A stretch of DNA of 64,000 nucleotides, from the NCBI GenBank assembly GCA_008011715.2, contig CP136508.1, positions 310,001 through 374,000 on the forward strand. The letters run 5' to 3'. Source of the stretch: [Empedobacter] haloabium. GTDB lineage: Bacteria; Pseudomonadota; Gammaproteobacteria; Burkholderiales; Burkholderiaceae_D. A model generated the notes under the pieces. The model did no database searches and was not told the origin of the DNA. It was given only the letters and a program-made list of their open reading frames with translations. Numbering within the stretch: the stretch's first letter is position 1; every line of letters starts with the position of its first letter. The position numbers and the translations under genes were made by a program. Shown here piece after piece: positions 44,062 through 52,958 of the stretch.

Positions 44062-44271
44062 ATGAATACCTATCCCACCCTTGCGCTGCTGTGCGCCAGC
44101 GCCATCCTCACCGTTGCCTGCAGCGGCAAGGTCGATCCGCAACTGACGGCCGACCAGATGACCCTGAGCGACGCCACCTGCGCCCAGGGCGAAATCGACA
44201 AGATCGCCGACGAAGCCGTACGCAAGGCCTTCGCGGCCCGTTGCGCGCGCCGCGTCACCGCCGCGCAGTAA
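44062..44271 (+). CDS. Small lipoprotein, unknown
   Basis: A 69-residue product with a lipobox-like ILTVACSG (lipidated cysteine about C20) and two further cysteines (ATCAQGE, AARCARR) that could form a disulfide. No family recognised. It stands alone, divergent from the S9 peptidase and convergent with the symporter gene, with only 4 bp before that gene's stop. Confidence 0.65.
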   Translation: MNTYPTLALLCASAILTVACSGKVDPQLTADQMTLSDATCAQGEIDKIADEAVRKAFAARCARRVTAAQ

Positions 44272-44275
44272 GCCG

Positions 44276-46336
44276 CTAGCGCGCCGCGTCCTCGGGCCGG
44301 CGCACGTGTTCGACGAAGGCGCGGCTGTGCGCGTCCGGCGCGGGCGTCAGCAGGCTGACGAGCACCAGCGCCGCCAGGCCGGCTGGCACGCCGAACACGC
44401 CGGCGGAAATCGGCGCGATGTGGAACCATTGCGCCGCCGCGCTGCCGCCCAGCACCGGGTTGGTGTGCAGCATGTAGAACTGGCAGACGGCGAAACCGGT
44501 CGCCATGCCGGCCAGTGCGCCATACTGGTTGGCGCGGCGCCAGAACACGCCCATCACCAGCGCCGGGAACAAGGTGGACGCGGCCAGCGAGAACGCCGCC
44601 CCCACCAGGGACAGGATGTCGCCCGGCTTGGTCGACGCCGAATACGCGGCCACGAAGGCCACGCCCAGCAGGATCAGTTTCGAGATCGTCACGCGCTTCT
44701 GCGTCGAGGCCTTTGGGTCGACGATGCGATACCACACGTCGTGCGACAGCGCGTTCGAGATCGCCAGCAGCAGGCCGTCCGCCGTGGACAGCGCGGCAGC
44801 CAGGCCGCCGGCCGCCACCAGGCCGGAAATCACGTACGGCAGGCCGGCGATTTCCGGCGTGGCCAGCACCAGCACGTCGCCGTCGATGGCGATTTCGGCC
44901 AGCTGCACGATGCCGTCGCCGTTGACGTCCATGATGCTGATCAGCGGATTGGCGCGGTCCACGTTGGCCCAGTACGAGACCCAGGTGGGCAGGTGGGCGA
45001 AGTCGCTGCCGACCAGCGCCGTGTAGACGTCGTACTTGACCAGCACCGCCAGCGCGGGAATGGTCAGGTAGATCAGCAGGATGAAGAACAGCGTCCAGAA
45101 CACCGAGCGGCGGGTCTCGTCCACCGAGGGCGTGGTGTAGGAGCGCATCAGGATGTGGGGCAGGGCGGCCGTGCCCAGCATCATGCAGAACGCCAGCGCC
45201 AGGAAGTTGTTGCGCTTGATGTCCGAGGCCTCGCGCGTCGGGCCGGGGAAGGGCGCGGCGTGCGGCGTGATGGGGCGGGCACGGGCCAGGTTCTCGTCGC
45301 GCAGAGTGGTCCAGGCGGCGATGGCGTCGTCGGCGTTTTTCGGATAGGCGATCAGCGCGCGCTCGGCGCTGCGGATTTCCAGCAGCGAGGCGTTGCGCAG
45401 CCTGACCTTGTCCAGTTCATGCTGCAGCGTGGCGCGTCCGGTTTCCCAGGTGCCGGGCAGGCCGTCCAGGCGGCGCTGGTAGTCGGCGGCGCGCTGGCGG
45501 AACACGGCGCGCACCTGCGCTTCCTTGTCGTCCGCCATCAGGGCCGCCTCGCGCGCGCTCAGTTGCGGCAGCAGCTTGCCGTAGGCGACTTGCGGCATCG
45601 GGTTGCCGCTGTGCTTGGCCGACAGCCACATGGCGGGAATCAGGAAGGCGGCCAGGATGATGATGTACTGCGCCACCTGGGTCCACGTGATGGCGCGCAT
45701 GCCGCCCAGGAAGGAGCAGACCAGGATGCTGGCCAGGCCCAGGAAGATGCCGACCGAGAAATCGACGCCGGTGAAGCGCGAGGCGATCAGGCCGACGGCG
45801 TAGATCTGCGCGACGACATATGTAAACGAGATGACGATGGTGGCGGCCACGGCGCACAGCCGCACGGCGCGCCCGCCCTTGGCGCCGCCGTAGCGCGCGG
45901 CCAGGAAGTCGGGGATCGTGTACTGGCCGAAGCGGCGCAGGTAGGGCGCGATCAGGAGCGCCACCAGGCAGTAGCCGCCGGTCCAGCCCATCACATAGGC
46001 CAGGCCGTCGAAGCCGTGCAGGTAGAGGCCACCCGCGAGGCTGATGAAGCTGGCCGCCGAGATCCAGTCGGCGGCGGTGGCCATGCCGTTGTACAGGGCC
46101 GGCACGCGCCGCCCCGCCACGTAGTACTCGGAGACTTTCGAGGTGCGGCTGACCAGGCCGATGGAGGCGTACAGCACGATGGTGGCGAACATGAACATGT
46201 AGCCGATCCACACACGCGGCATGCCTTCCTTTTCCAACGTGGCCAGCGCCACCAGGAACAGGATGAAGGTCAGCGTGAAGTAGCTGTAGTAGCGCGTCAG
46301 GCGCTGGAAGAAAGTGCGCGGGGCGGGCCGGGTCAC
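44276..46336 (-). CDS. Sodium/solute symporter, VC_2705/ActP-like
   Basis: A 686-residue SSS transporter with the motif YYVAGRRVPALYNGMATAADWISAASFISLAGG, abbreviated here by its key parts YYVAGRRVP and ADWISAASFI, and ALPHILMRSYTTPSV typical of acetate-permease-like members. A large hydrophilic insertion (about residues 240-360, rich in Arg/Glu/Ala) interrupts the helices, as known for the VC_2705 subfamily. It pairs with the DUF4212 protein whose gene overlaps it by 4 bp, and probably imports a small carboxylate. Confidence 0.9.
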   Translation of the reverse strand: MTRPAPRTFFQRLTRYYSYFTLTFILFLVALATLEKEGMPRVWIGYMFMFATIVLYASIGLVSRTSKVSEYYVAGRRVPALYNGMATAADWISAASFISLAGGLYLHGFDGLAYVMGWTGGYCLVALLIAPYLRRFGQYTIPDFLAARYGGAKGGRAVRLCAVAATIVISFTYVVAQIYAVGLIASRFTGVDFSVGIFLGLASILVCSFLGGMRAITWTQVAQYIIILAAFLIPAMWLSAKHSGNPMPQVAYGKLLPQLSAREAALMADDKEAQVRAVFRQRAADYQRRLDGLPGTWETGRATLQHELDKVRLRNASLLEIRSAERALIAYPKNADDAIAAWTTLRDENLARARPITPHAAPFPGPTREASDIKRNNFLALAFCMMLGTAALPHILMRSYTTPSVDETRRSVFWTLFFILLIYLTIPALAVLVKYDVYTALVGSDFAHLPTWVSYWANVDRANPLISIMDVNGDGIVQLAEIAIDGDVLVLATPEIAGLPYVISGLVAAGGLAAALSTADGLLLAISNALSHDVWYRIVDPKASTQKRVTISKLILLGVAFVAAYSASTKPGDILSLVGAAFSLAASTLFPALVMGVFWRRANQYGALAGMATGFAVCQFYMLHTNPVLGGSAAAQWFHIAPISAGVFGVPAGLAALVLVSLLTPAPDAHSRAFVEHVRRPEDAAR

Positions 46337-46575
46337 GCGCGCTCCCGGTACTGGCGGTCGAGCCGGCGCATGCGCCAGGCGTAGATGCCGATCAGGGCCA
46401 GATACACCAGCGAGGCGCCTTGGGCGGCCAGGTAGAACGACAACGGCCAGCCGAAGATCGTCAGGCCCGCCAGCTCGCGCGCGAAGAACACGGCCAGGAA
46501 GCCCGTCAGCAGCCAGGCCAGCAGCAGGATCGTGGTCAGGCGGCGCGTGGCGCGCCAGTGCTGGATGCTATCCAA
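46333..46575 (-). CDS. DUF4212 small symporter subunit
   Basis: An 80-residue protein with two membrane helices (LTTILLLAWLLTGFLAVFF and FYLAAQGASLVYLALIGIY), followed by MRRLDRQYRERA. DUF4212 proteins are almost always encoded next to SSS transporters and are thought to be an accessory subunit. It overlaps the histidine kinase gene by 8 bp and the symporter gene by 4 bp, so all are one operon. Confidence 0.92.
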   Translation of the reverse strand: MDSIQHWRATRRLTTILLLAWLLTGFLAVFFARELAGLTIFGWPLSFYLAAQGASLVYLALIGIYAWRMRRLDRQYRERA

Positions 46576-48076
46576 AATATGGAGTCTCCTCGTCGGGGGC
46601 CGCCGCCTGGGGCCGCGGGGGGAACGTCAGGCGGAACAGGCTGCCCGGGTATTTCGGCTGCGTGGCGCGCGGGTTGCTGAAGATGTCGATCTCGGCGCCG
46701 TGCTGCTGGGCGATCTCGCGCACGATGGCCAGCCCCAGGCCGCTGCCCTCGACATTGCTGCCCAGGATGCGATAGAAGCGCTCGAACACGTGCAGCCGTT
46801 CGGCCGGCGGGATGCCGGGGCCGGTGTCTTCCACTTCCAGGATGGCCGCTTCCGCGCCGGCGCGCACGCGTACCGTCACGCTGCCCTCCGGCGGCGTGTA
46901 GCGCAGCGCGTTGTCGATCAGGTTGTTCAGCAGCTCGCGCAGCATGACGGGATTGCCGTCGATTTCCACCTGCTGGTCGGGGCCTTCGAAGCCCAGGTCG
47001 ATGCGGTGGTTGAACGAGGCCGGCACCCAGTCGCGCACGGCGTTGCGGGCTACATTTGCCAGGTCGAGTGGCGCCAGCGCCGTGCCGGCCTGCGGCTGGT
47101 TTTCCGCGCGCGCCAGTGTGAGCAGCTGGTTGACCAGGCGCGTGGCCGCTTCCGAACTCTTGGCCAGCTGTTCCAAGGAGCGGTGGATCTCGTGCTGGTC
47201 GGTCTGGCGCAGCGCCAGTTCGGACTGCGTGCGCATGCCGGCCAGCGGCGTCTTCATCTGGTGCGCCGCGTCGGCGATGAAGCGCTTCTGCATGTCGATC
47301 GACTGCGCCAGGCGCGCCAGCATCTCGTTCAGGGAGCGTACCAGCGGCGCGATCTCCTCCGGCACCTGGTTCGGCGCGATGGGCGACAGGTCGTCGGACG
47401 GGCGCGCACGGATGCGTTCCTGCAGCTCGGCCAGCGGCAGCAGCCCGCGCGACAGCGCGAACCACACCAGTGCCAGCACGACGGGCAGGATGATGAACTG
47501 CGGCAGGATCACGCCCTTGATGATCTCGTTGGCGAGCTTGGCGCGCTTTTCCAGCGTCTCGGCCACCTGCACCAGGGCCAGGCGCGGCGGGCGCTCGCTG
47601 CTGTCTTCCAGGTTGACGTAGGTGTAGGCCACGCGGATGGGCGTGCCGTGCAGGTTGTCGCCGCGAAAGTGCACGGTGCCGGCCGGCGCGGCGTCGTCCT
47701 CCGCCTGCGGCGCGGGGCGCGGCAGGTCGCGGTCGCCGTCCACGTAGCCGCCCTGCGGCCCCAGGATCTGGAAGTAGATGCTGTCGATGTCGTCGGCGCG
47801 CAGGATGTCGCGCGCCGAGCCGGGCAGGCGCTGCACCAGCGCGCCATTGACGTCGCGCACCTGCTGCGCCAGCACGGTGACGGAATCCTCCAGCGCATGG
47901 TCGAACGGCTGGTTGGCGATCGACTTCGCCACCAGGTACGTGATCGCGATGCTCATCGGCCACAGCAGCAGCAGCGGCGCCAGCATCCAGTCGAGGATCT
48001 CGCCGAACAGCGAATGCTGGATCTCGCCTTCTTCCTCGGGCGCGGCTTGCCAGGACTGGTCGGCTTCCCCGCTCAC
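46568..48076 (-). CDS. Sensor histidine kinase, TctE-like
   Basis: 502 residues from a GTG at 48076 that overlaps the response regulator stop (GTGA). An N-terminal 2CSK_N-type sensor domain lies between two membrane helices (WMLAPLLLLWPMSIAITYLV and FIILPVVLALVWFAL). A HAMP-like linker is followed by the H box DAAHQMKTPLAGM, the N box LLNNLIDNALRY and the G boxes DTGPGIP and GSGLGLAIV. It should phosphorylate the adjacent OmpR-type regulator. Gene order suggests it controls the downstream symporter. Confidence 0.92.
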   Translation of the reverse strand: MSGEADQSWQAAPEEEGEIQHSLFGEILDWMLAPLLLLWPMSIAITYLVAKSIANQPFDHALEDSVTVLAQQVRDVNGALVQRLPGSARDILRADDIDSIYFQILGPQGGYVDGDRDLPRPAPQAEDDAAPAGTVHFRGDNLHGTPIRVAYTYVNLEDSSERPPRLALVQVAETLEKRAKLANEIIKGVILPQFIILPVVLALVWFALSRGLLPLAELQERIRARPSDDLSPIAPNQVPEEIAPLVRSLNEMLARLAQSIDMQKRFIADAAHQMKTPLAGMRTQSELALRQTDQHEIHRSLEQLAKSSEAATRLVNQLLTLARAENQPQAGTALAPLDLANVARNAVRDWVPASFNHRIDLGFEGPDQQVEIDGNPVMLRELLNNLIDNALRYTPPEGSVTVRVRAGAEAAILEVEDTGPGIPPAERLHVFERFYRILGSNVEGSGLGLAIVREIAQQHGAEIDIFSNPRATQPKYPGSLFRLTFPPRPQAAAPDEETPYFG

Positions 48077-48765
48077 TTGCTTGCGGCCGGGGCCGGGCTG
48101 GCGTATTTTTCCAGGCAGTAGCCGAGGCCGCGCACGGTGGCGATGCGGATGCCGCCCGTCTCGATCTTCTTGCGCAGCCGGTGCACGTAGACCTCGATGG
48201 CGTTGTTGCTGACCTCTTCGCCCCATTCGCACAGATGGTCGACCAACTGTTCCTTCGACACCAGCCGGCCGGTGCGGGCCAGCAGGATTTCCAGCAGGCC
48301 CAGTTCGCGCGCCGACAGGTCCAGCATCTGCTCGTTGATGTAGGCGCTGCGGCCCACCTGGTCGTAGGTCAGGGGGCCATGCTTGACGACGGTCGAGCCG
48401 CCGCCCTGGCCGCGCCGGGTCAGGGCGCGCACGCGCGCCTCCAGCTCCGACAGCGCGAAGGGCTTGGCCATGTAATCGTCCGCCCCCAGGTCGAGGCCGT
48501 TGACGCGCTGTTCTACCGAGTCGGCCGCCGTCAGGATCAGCACGGGCAGCAGCGAATTGCGCGCGCGCAGGCGGCGCAGCACCTCCAGCCCGGACAGCTT
48601 GGGCAGGCCCAGGTCCAGGATCAGCAGGTCGAATTCCTGGGTGGACAGGGCCGTGTCGGCCTCCTGCCCGTTCTTGACGCAATCGATGGCATAGCCGGAC
48701 TGGCGCAGCGAGCGCGTCAGCCCGTCCGCCAGGACGCTGTCATCTTCGGCTAGTAAAATACGCAT
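48073..48765 (-). CDS. OmpR-family response regulator, TctD-like
   Basis: A 230-residue regulator. Receiver domain: acidic pair EDD near the N-terminus, phospho-acceptor aspartate in LLILDLGLPKLSG (about D51), threonine in LILTAAD and lysine in MAKPFALSE. The C-terminal winged helix includes LGLLEILLARTGRLVSKEQLV, here given only in part, and VHRLRKKIETGGIRIATVRGLGY. It heads the four-gene unit with the sensor kinase, DUF4212 and symporter. Confidence 0.93.
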   Translation of the reverse strand: MRILLAEDDSVLADGLTRSLRQSGYAIDCVKNGQEADTALSTQEFDLLILDLGLPKLSGLEVLRRLRARNSLLPVLILTAADSVEQRVNGLDLGADDYMAKPFALSELEARVRALTRRGQGGGSTVVKHGPLTYDQVGRSAYINEQMLDLSARELGLLEILLARTGRLVSKEQLVDHLCEWGEEVSNNAIEVYVHRLRKKIETGGIRIATVRGLGYCLEKYASPAPAASK

Positions 48766-48866
48766 GGTGATCCGATCTGCAAGGGTTTCATTTTACTCAT
48801 ATGCGCGGCCTTTTTGCGGCCCGTCGACATGCCGCAAAAAAGCGCAAACGGCGCTTGCAAAAACCA

Positions 48867-48882
48867 CTGGATACATATACAG
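48867..48882. promoter_or_regulatory. LexA (SOS) box upstream of recA
   Basis: CTGG-N8-ACAG with the AT-rich centre ATACATAT matches the CTGT-N8-ACAG LexA consensus at seven of eight arm bases. It lies 38 bp upstream of the recA start codon, as expected for SOS control. Confidence 0.85.
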
Positions 48883-48919
48883 TATCGGCTGAACGAAACG
48901 ATATAGACGAAGGAAGATC

Positions 48920-49996
48920 ATGGACGACAAGAAAGCGGCAGTACCTGCATCGGAAAAGGCCAAAGCGCTTGCCGCGGCGCTGGCTCAGATTGAAAAGCAG
49001 TTCGGCAAGGGCTCCGTGATGCGCATGGATGCCAGTGCTCCGCTGGAAGAAGTGCAGACCGTGTCCACCGGCTCCCTGGGCCTGGACATCGCGCTGGGCG
49101 TCGGCGGCCTGCCGCGCGGCCGCGTGGTCGAGATCTATGGTCCGGAATCGTCGGGTAAAACCACGCTGACCCTGCAGACCATCGCCGAGATGCAGAAAAT
49201 CGGCGGCACCTGCGCCTTCATCGACGCGGAACACGCGCTGGACGTGACGTACGCCCAGAAGCTGGGCGTGAACCTGCACGAGCTGCTGATTTCGCAGCCG
49301 GACACGGGTGAACAGGCACTGGAGATCTGCGACGCGCTGGTGCGTTCGGGCTCCGTGGACATGATCGTGGTTGACTCCGTCGCGGCCCTGACGCCACGCG
49401 CCGAGATCGAAGGCGACATGGGCGACTCGCTGCCGGGCCTGCAGGCCCGCCTGATGTCCCAGGCGCTGCGCAAGCTGACCGGCACGATCAACCGCACCAA
49501 CACGCTGGTCATCTTCATCAACCAGATCCGTATGAAGATCGGCGTGATGTTCGGCAGCCCGGAAACGACGACGGGCGGTAACGCGCTGAAGTTCTACGCC
49601 TCCGTGCGCCTGGACATCCGCCGCACCGGCTCGATCAAGGCCGGCGACGAGGTGATCGGTAACGAAACGAAGGTCAAGGTCGTCAAGAACAAGATCGCGC
49701 CACCGTTCAAGGAAGCGCACTTCGACATCCTGTATGGCGAAGGCACGTCCCGCGAAGGCGAGATCATCGACCTGGGCGTGGAGGCGAAGATCGTCGAGAA
49801 GTCCGGCTCGTGGTACAGCTACGGCGGCGAGCGCATCGGCCAGGGCAAGGACAACGCCCGCACGTTCCTGAAAGAGCGTCCGGCGCTGGCCCGCGAGATC
49901 GAGAACAAGGTCCGCGCCTCGCTGGGCGTACGCGAACTGCCGCCATCGACGGACGACGGCGAAGCCCCGGCCCCGAAGCTGAAGGCCGTGGACTGA
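48920..49996 (+). CDS. recA: Recombinase RecA
   Basis: 358 residues with all RecA hallmarks: [33 protein letters not shown] around Walker A (GPESSGKT), the MAW-equivalent region [30 protein letters not shown], and the L2 loop segment [21 protein letters not shown], all cited by parts. It forms the strand-exchange filament and the co-protease that triggers LexA cleavage. AAGGAAG precedes the ATG, and a strong terminator and recX follow. Confidence 0.99.
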   Translation: MDDKKAAVPASEKAKALAAALAQIEKQFGKGSVMRMDASAPLEEVQTVSTGSLGLDIALGVGGLPRGRVVEIYGPESSGKTTLTLQTIAEMQKIGGTCAFIDAEHALDVTYAQKLGVNLHELLISQPDTGEQALEICDALVRSGSVDMIVVDSVAALTPRAEIEGDMGDSLPGLQARLMSQALRKLTGTINRTNTLVIFINQIRMKIGVMFGSPETTTGGNALKFYASVRLDIRRTGSIKAGDEVIGNETKVKVVKNKIAPPFKEAHFDILYGEGTSREGEIIDLGVEAKIVEKSGSWYSYGGERIGQGKDNARTFLKERPALAREIENKVRASLGVRELPPSTDDGEAPAPKLKAVD

Positions 49997-50040
49997 TCGC
50001 GACTTGTGATCGATTTGTAACACCCCCCGCAGCGCTTGAC

Positions 50041-50083
50041 CAAACGCCACCGACCGCCCCGCGGCGGTGGCGTTTGTTTTTTT
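50041..50083 (+). terminator. Rho-independent terminator of recA
   Basis: CAAACGCCACCG (50041-50052) pairs perfectly with CGGTGGCGTTTG (50065-50076), with an inner GC hairpin, followed by seven T residues. It begins 44 bp after the recA stop. recX downstream therefore depends on read-through or its own promoter. Confidence 0.92.
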
Positions 50084-50109
50084 GATCAGCCGCTACGTTG
50101 CCGGGTTTA

Positions 50110-50201
50110 GGGTCTGTCCCCAAAGGGGACTGACCCTGGTTTTTATCGCTAACGTGAGAGCTTCCGTAGCGCACGGGGACTGTCCCTTCGGGACTGTCCC
50201 C
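50110..50201. repeat. Two GGGTCTGTCCCC/GGGGACTGTCCC palindromes between recA and recX
   Basis: Palindrome one, GGGTCTGTCCCC-AAA-GGGGACTGACCC, spans 50110-50136. Palindrome two, GGGGACTGTCCC-TTC-GGGACTGTCCCC, spans 50175-50201. Both belong to the dispersed repeat family and resemble the paired element at 13312-13409. Confidence 0.8.
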
Positions 50202-50311
50202 GGGGTTCCCGCTCCGCTGCCGCTAAAATAAGAGCGCAACGAACCGCCCATCCTTCCGCTACCCGCCCTCCATTGCTATAGTCCGGTCACTCCGACTCAA
50301 ACCACCACCCC

Positions 50312-50773
50312 ATGCCCGCCCCACCCGTCAGCCTGAAAGCCCGCGCCCTGCGCCTGCTCTCCACCCGCGAGCACAGCCGCCTGGAGCTGGGCCGCAAGCT
50401 GGCCCGCCACGCGGAAGAGGGCGAGGACGTCGAAGCCCTGCTGGACTGGCTGGAAAAAAACAAATGGCTGTCACAGGAGCGTTTCTCCGAATCGCTGGTC
50501 CACCGCCGCGCGGCCCGCTATGGCAACAGCCGCATCCTGGCCGAGCTGCAAAGCCACGGCATCCAGGGCGAAGCGCTGCAGGAAGTGAAGGCCGGGCTGG
50601 TGGAAGACGAGGTGGCGCGCTGCTGCGAAGTCTGGCGCCGCAAGTTCGGCGAAGTGGCCAGCGACGCCGAGGGCCGCGCCAAGCAGATGCGCTTCCTGAT
50701 CCAGCGCGGCTTTTCGCAAAAAGCCGTGCGCGCCGCGATGAAGGGCTACGACCCCAGCGACGACGGCTTCTGA
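50312..50773 (+). CDS. recX: RecA regulatory protein RecX
   Basis: A 153-residue helical-repeat protein with the RecX signatures [22 protein letters not shown] (by parts [12 protein letters not shown]), [20 protein letters not shown] and [19 protein letters not shown]. RecX binds RecA filaments and limits their extension. Its place 315 bp after recA is conserved in beta-proteobacteria. No ribosome binding site is obvious before the ATG. Confidence 0.94.
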   Translation: MPAPPVSLKARALRLLSTREHSRLELGRKLARHAEEGEDVEALLDWLEKNKWLSQERFSESLVHRRAARYGNSRILAELQSHGIQGEALQEVKAGLVEDEVARCCEVWRRKFGEVASDAEGRAKQMRFLIQRGFSQKAVRAAMKGYDPSDDGF

Positions 50774-51123
50774 AAAGCCAGCGGACGCATAAGCCCCCGG
50801 TGACAGGCACCTGATTGCGGGCGCTGGCGCCCGCAATCAGGTGCCTGTCACCATGGGTTCCTTCGCCATGCCACAAGCTTGATTTTCCCGCCTCGACAGT
50901 TATCAACGGAAAAGTTGCAAAACCGGCATGCCCGATTCACCCCATGAATCGCCAACAGCCGAGGTTGTACGATCACATCGCTCGCCCAAGCCTGTCCGGT
51001 GTGCTACACTTTTGTAGTTTTATGCAGCACCGCGGGTGCGGTGGTTGTCCGTAGAAGCTGCGGCAACGTACTTTTCAGTACATGGCTGCTTACTAATTTG
51101 GTCGCGCAAGCGGCATCGGTCTT
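50774..51123. other. Non-coding region recX to DUF2889
   Basis: 350 bp with no plausible gene. It holds the perfect palindrome at 50799-50852. Further on, TGCTACACT (51002-51010) resembles an extended -10 promoter. Downstream of that, small hairpins at 51028-51043 (CACCGC/GCGGTG) and 51068-51081 (GTAC/GTAC) lie in what would be the DUF2889 leader. Confidence 0.5.
50799..50852. repeat. Perfect 26-bp inverted repeat with 2-nt loop
   Basis: The left arm 50799-50824 begins GGTGACAGGCACC and ends GGGCGC. The right arm 50827-50852 is its exact reverse complement, ending GGTGCCTGTCACC, with only TG between. It starts 26 bp after the recX stop. There is no U-tract, so a canonical terminator is not indicated. 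The outer 13 bases recur at 2316-2328. Confidence 0.9.
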
Positions 51124-51714
51124 ATGTCCCTGTCTACTCCAGTCTCACGTCGTGCGCTGCGCCATACGCGCGCCATAGACATCCAGGCGTTCGCGCGCGA
51201 GGATGGCTTGTGGGACCTCGACGCGCATATCACCGACATCAAAGTGGGCGACACCCTGCTGGCTTCCGGCTTGCGCCAAGGCGGACAGCCCCTGCACGAT
51301 CTCTGGCTGCGCATCACTGTGGACAAGCAACTGACCATCGTCGACGCCGAGGCCGTCTCCGACGCCGTGCCGTACGCCGGCTTCTGCAACACGATCGGCC
51401 CGGCCTACAAGGCGCTGATCGGCCTGAACCTGATGAAGGGCTTTCGGCACGAGCTGAAAGCGCGCCTGTCCGGCATTGCCGGCTGCACGCACCTGACGGA
51501 ATTGGCGCAGATTTTGCCGACCGCGGCCGTCCAGGCCTTCGCCAACGACGTGTGGCCGACGTACGACAACGCCACCGCCGTCCAGCCCAAAGAGAAACCG
51601 TTCCAACTCGACAAATGCCACGCCCTCCGTACCGATGGCGGGGCAGTTGCGCGGTTCTACCCGCGCTGGGTGGCCCAGTCCGCCAGCACGGCCCCGCTGC
51701 CGCAAGACCCGTAG
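51124..51714 (+). CDS. DUF2889 domain protein
   Basis: A 196-residue cytosolic protein matching DUF2889 by its start (STPVSRRALRHTRAIDIQAF), DGLWDLDAHITDIK, and the cysteine-bearing GFRHELKARLSGIAGCTHLTEL region. Members are widespread in beta-proteobacteria and have no known activity. There is no recognisable ribosome binding site close to the ATG. sucC starts 61 bp downstream. Confidence 0.88.
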   Translation: MSLSTPVSRRALRHTRAIDIQAFAREDGLWDLDAHITDIKVGDTLLASGLRQGGQPLHDLWLRITVDKQLTIVDAEAVSDAVPYAGFCNTIGPAYKALIGLNLMKGFRHELKARLSGIAGCTHLTELAQILPTAAVQAFANDVWPTYDNATAVQPKEKPFQLDKCHALRTDGGAVARFYPRWVAQSASTAPLPQDP

Positions 51715-51774
51715 CACCATTCGCACCCATTAGTACCATTAACCATTCATATCTGTATCAGAAGGGAAGCCAGC

Positions 51775-52944
51775 ATGAAAATCCATGAGTATCAAGGCAA
51801 AGAGATCCTCCGAAAGTTCGGAGTGACGGTTCCGCGCGGCATTCCGTGCATGACCGTGGAAGAGGCGGTGAAAGCTGCCGAGACGCTGGGCGGCCCGGTA
51901 TGGGTGGTGAAGGCACAGATCCACGCCGGTGGCCGTGGCAAGGGCGGTGGCGTGAAAGTCGCCAAGTCGCTGGAACAGGTCAAGGAATACGCCGACCAGA
52001 TCATGGGCATGCAGCTGATCACGCACCAGACCGGCCCTGAAGGCCAGAAGGTCCGTCGCCTGATGATCGAAGAAGGCGCCGACATCAAGAAGGAACTGTA
52101 CGTTTCGCTGGTGACCGACCGCGTGTCGCAGCGCGTCGTGCTGATGGCGTCCTCCGAAGGCGGCATGGACATCGAGGAAGTGGCCGAGTCCCACCCGGAG
52201 AAGATCCACAACGTGATCATCGATCCGGCCGTGGGCCTGACCGACGCGGATGCCGACGACGTCGCCCGCAAGATCGGCGTGCCGGAAGCCTCGATCGCCG
52301 ATGCGCGCGCCAACCTGCAAGGCCTGTACAAGGCGTACTGGGAAACCGACGCGTCGCTGGCTGAAATCAACCCGCTGATCCTGACCGGCGACGGCAAGGT
52401 CATCGCCCTGGACGCGAAGTTCAACTTCGACGCCAACGCCCTGTTCCGTCATCCGGAAATCGTCGCCTACCGCGACCTGGACGAAGAAGATCCAGCCGAA
52501 GTCGAAGCATCGAAGTTCGACCTGGCCTACATCTCCCTGGACGGCAACATCGGCTGCCTGGTGAACGGCGCCGGCCTGGCCATGGCCACGATGGACACCA
52601 TCAAGCTGTTCGGCGGCGAGCCAGCCAACTTCCTGGACGTGGGCGGTGGCGCAACGGCCGAGAAAGTGACCGAAGCGTTCAAGATCATGCTGAAGAACCC
52701 AGGCCTGAAAGCCATCCTGGTGAACATCTTCGGCGGCATCATGCGTTGCGACGTGATCGCCGAAGGCGTCATCACCGCATCGAAGGCTGTCTCCCTGCAG
52801 GTTCCGCTGGTCGTGCGCATGAAGGGCACCAACGAAGACCTGGGCAAGAAGATGCTGGCCGACTCCGGCCTGCCGATCATCTCCGCCGACACGATGGAAG
52901 ACGCAGCCAAGAGCGTTGTCGCCGCTGCTGCCGGTAAAGCATAA
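51775..52944 (+). CDS. sucC: Succinate-CoA ligase, beta subunit
   Basis: 389 residues: N-terminal ATP-grasp ([35 protein letters not shown]), Mg2+-binding [19 protein letters not shown], and a CoA-ligase C-terminal domain ([26 protein letters not shown]). With SucD it interconverts succinyl-CoA and succinate with ADP or GDP in the TCA cycle. AAGGGAAG precedes the ATG; sucD follows after 14 bp. Confidence 0.98.
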   Translation: MKIHEYQGKEILRKFGVTVPRGIPCMTVEEAVKAAETLGGPVWVVKAQIHAGGRGKGGGVKVAKSLEQVKEYADQIMGMQLITHQTGPEGQKVRRLMIEEGADIKKELYVSLVTDRVSQRVVLMASSEGGMDIEEVAESHPEKIHNVIIDPAVGLTDADADDVARKIGVPEASIADARANLQGLYKAYWETDASLAEINPLILTGDGKVIALDAKFNFDANALFRHPEIVAYRDLDEEDPAEVEASKFDLAYISLDGNIGCLVNGAGLAMATMDTIKLFGGEPANFLDVGGGATAEKVTEAFKIMLKNPGLKAILVNIFGGIMRCDVIAEGVITASKAVSLQVPLVVRMKGTNEDLGKKMLADSGLPIISADTMEDAAKSVVAAAAGKA

Positions 52945-52958
52945 TTTAAGGAACCAAC

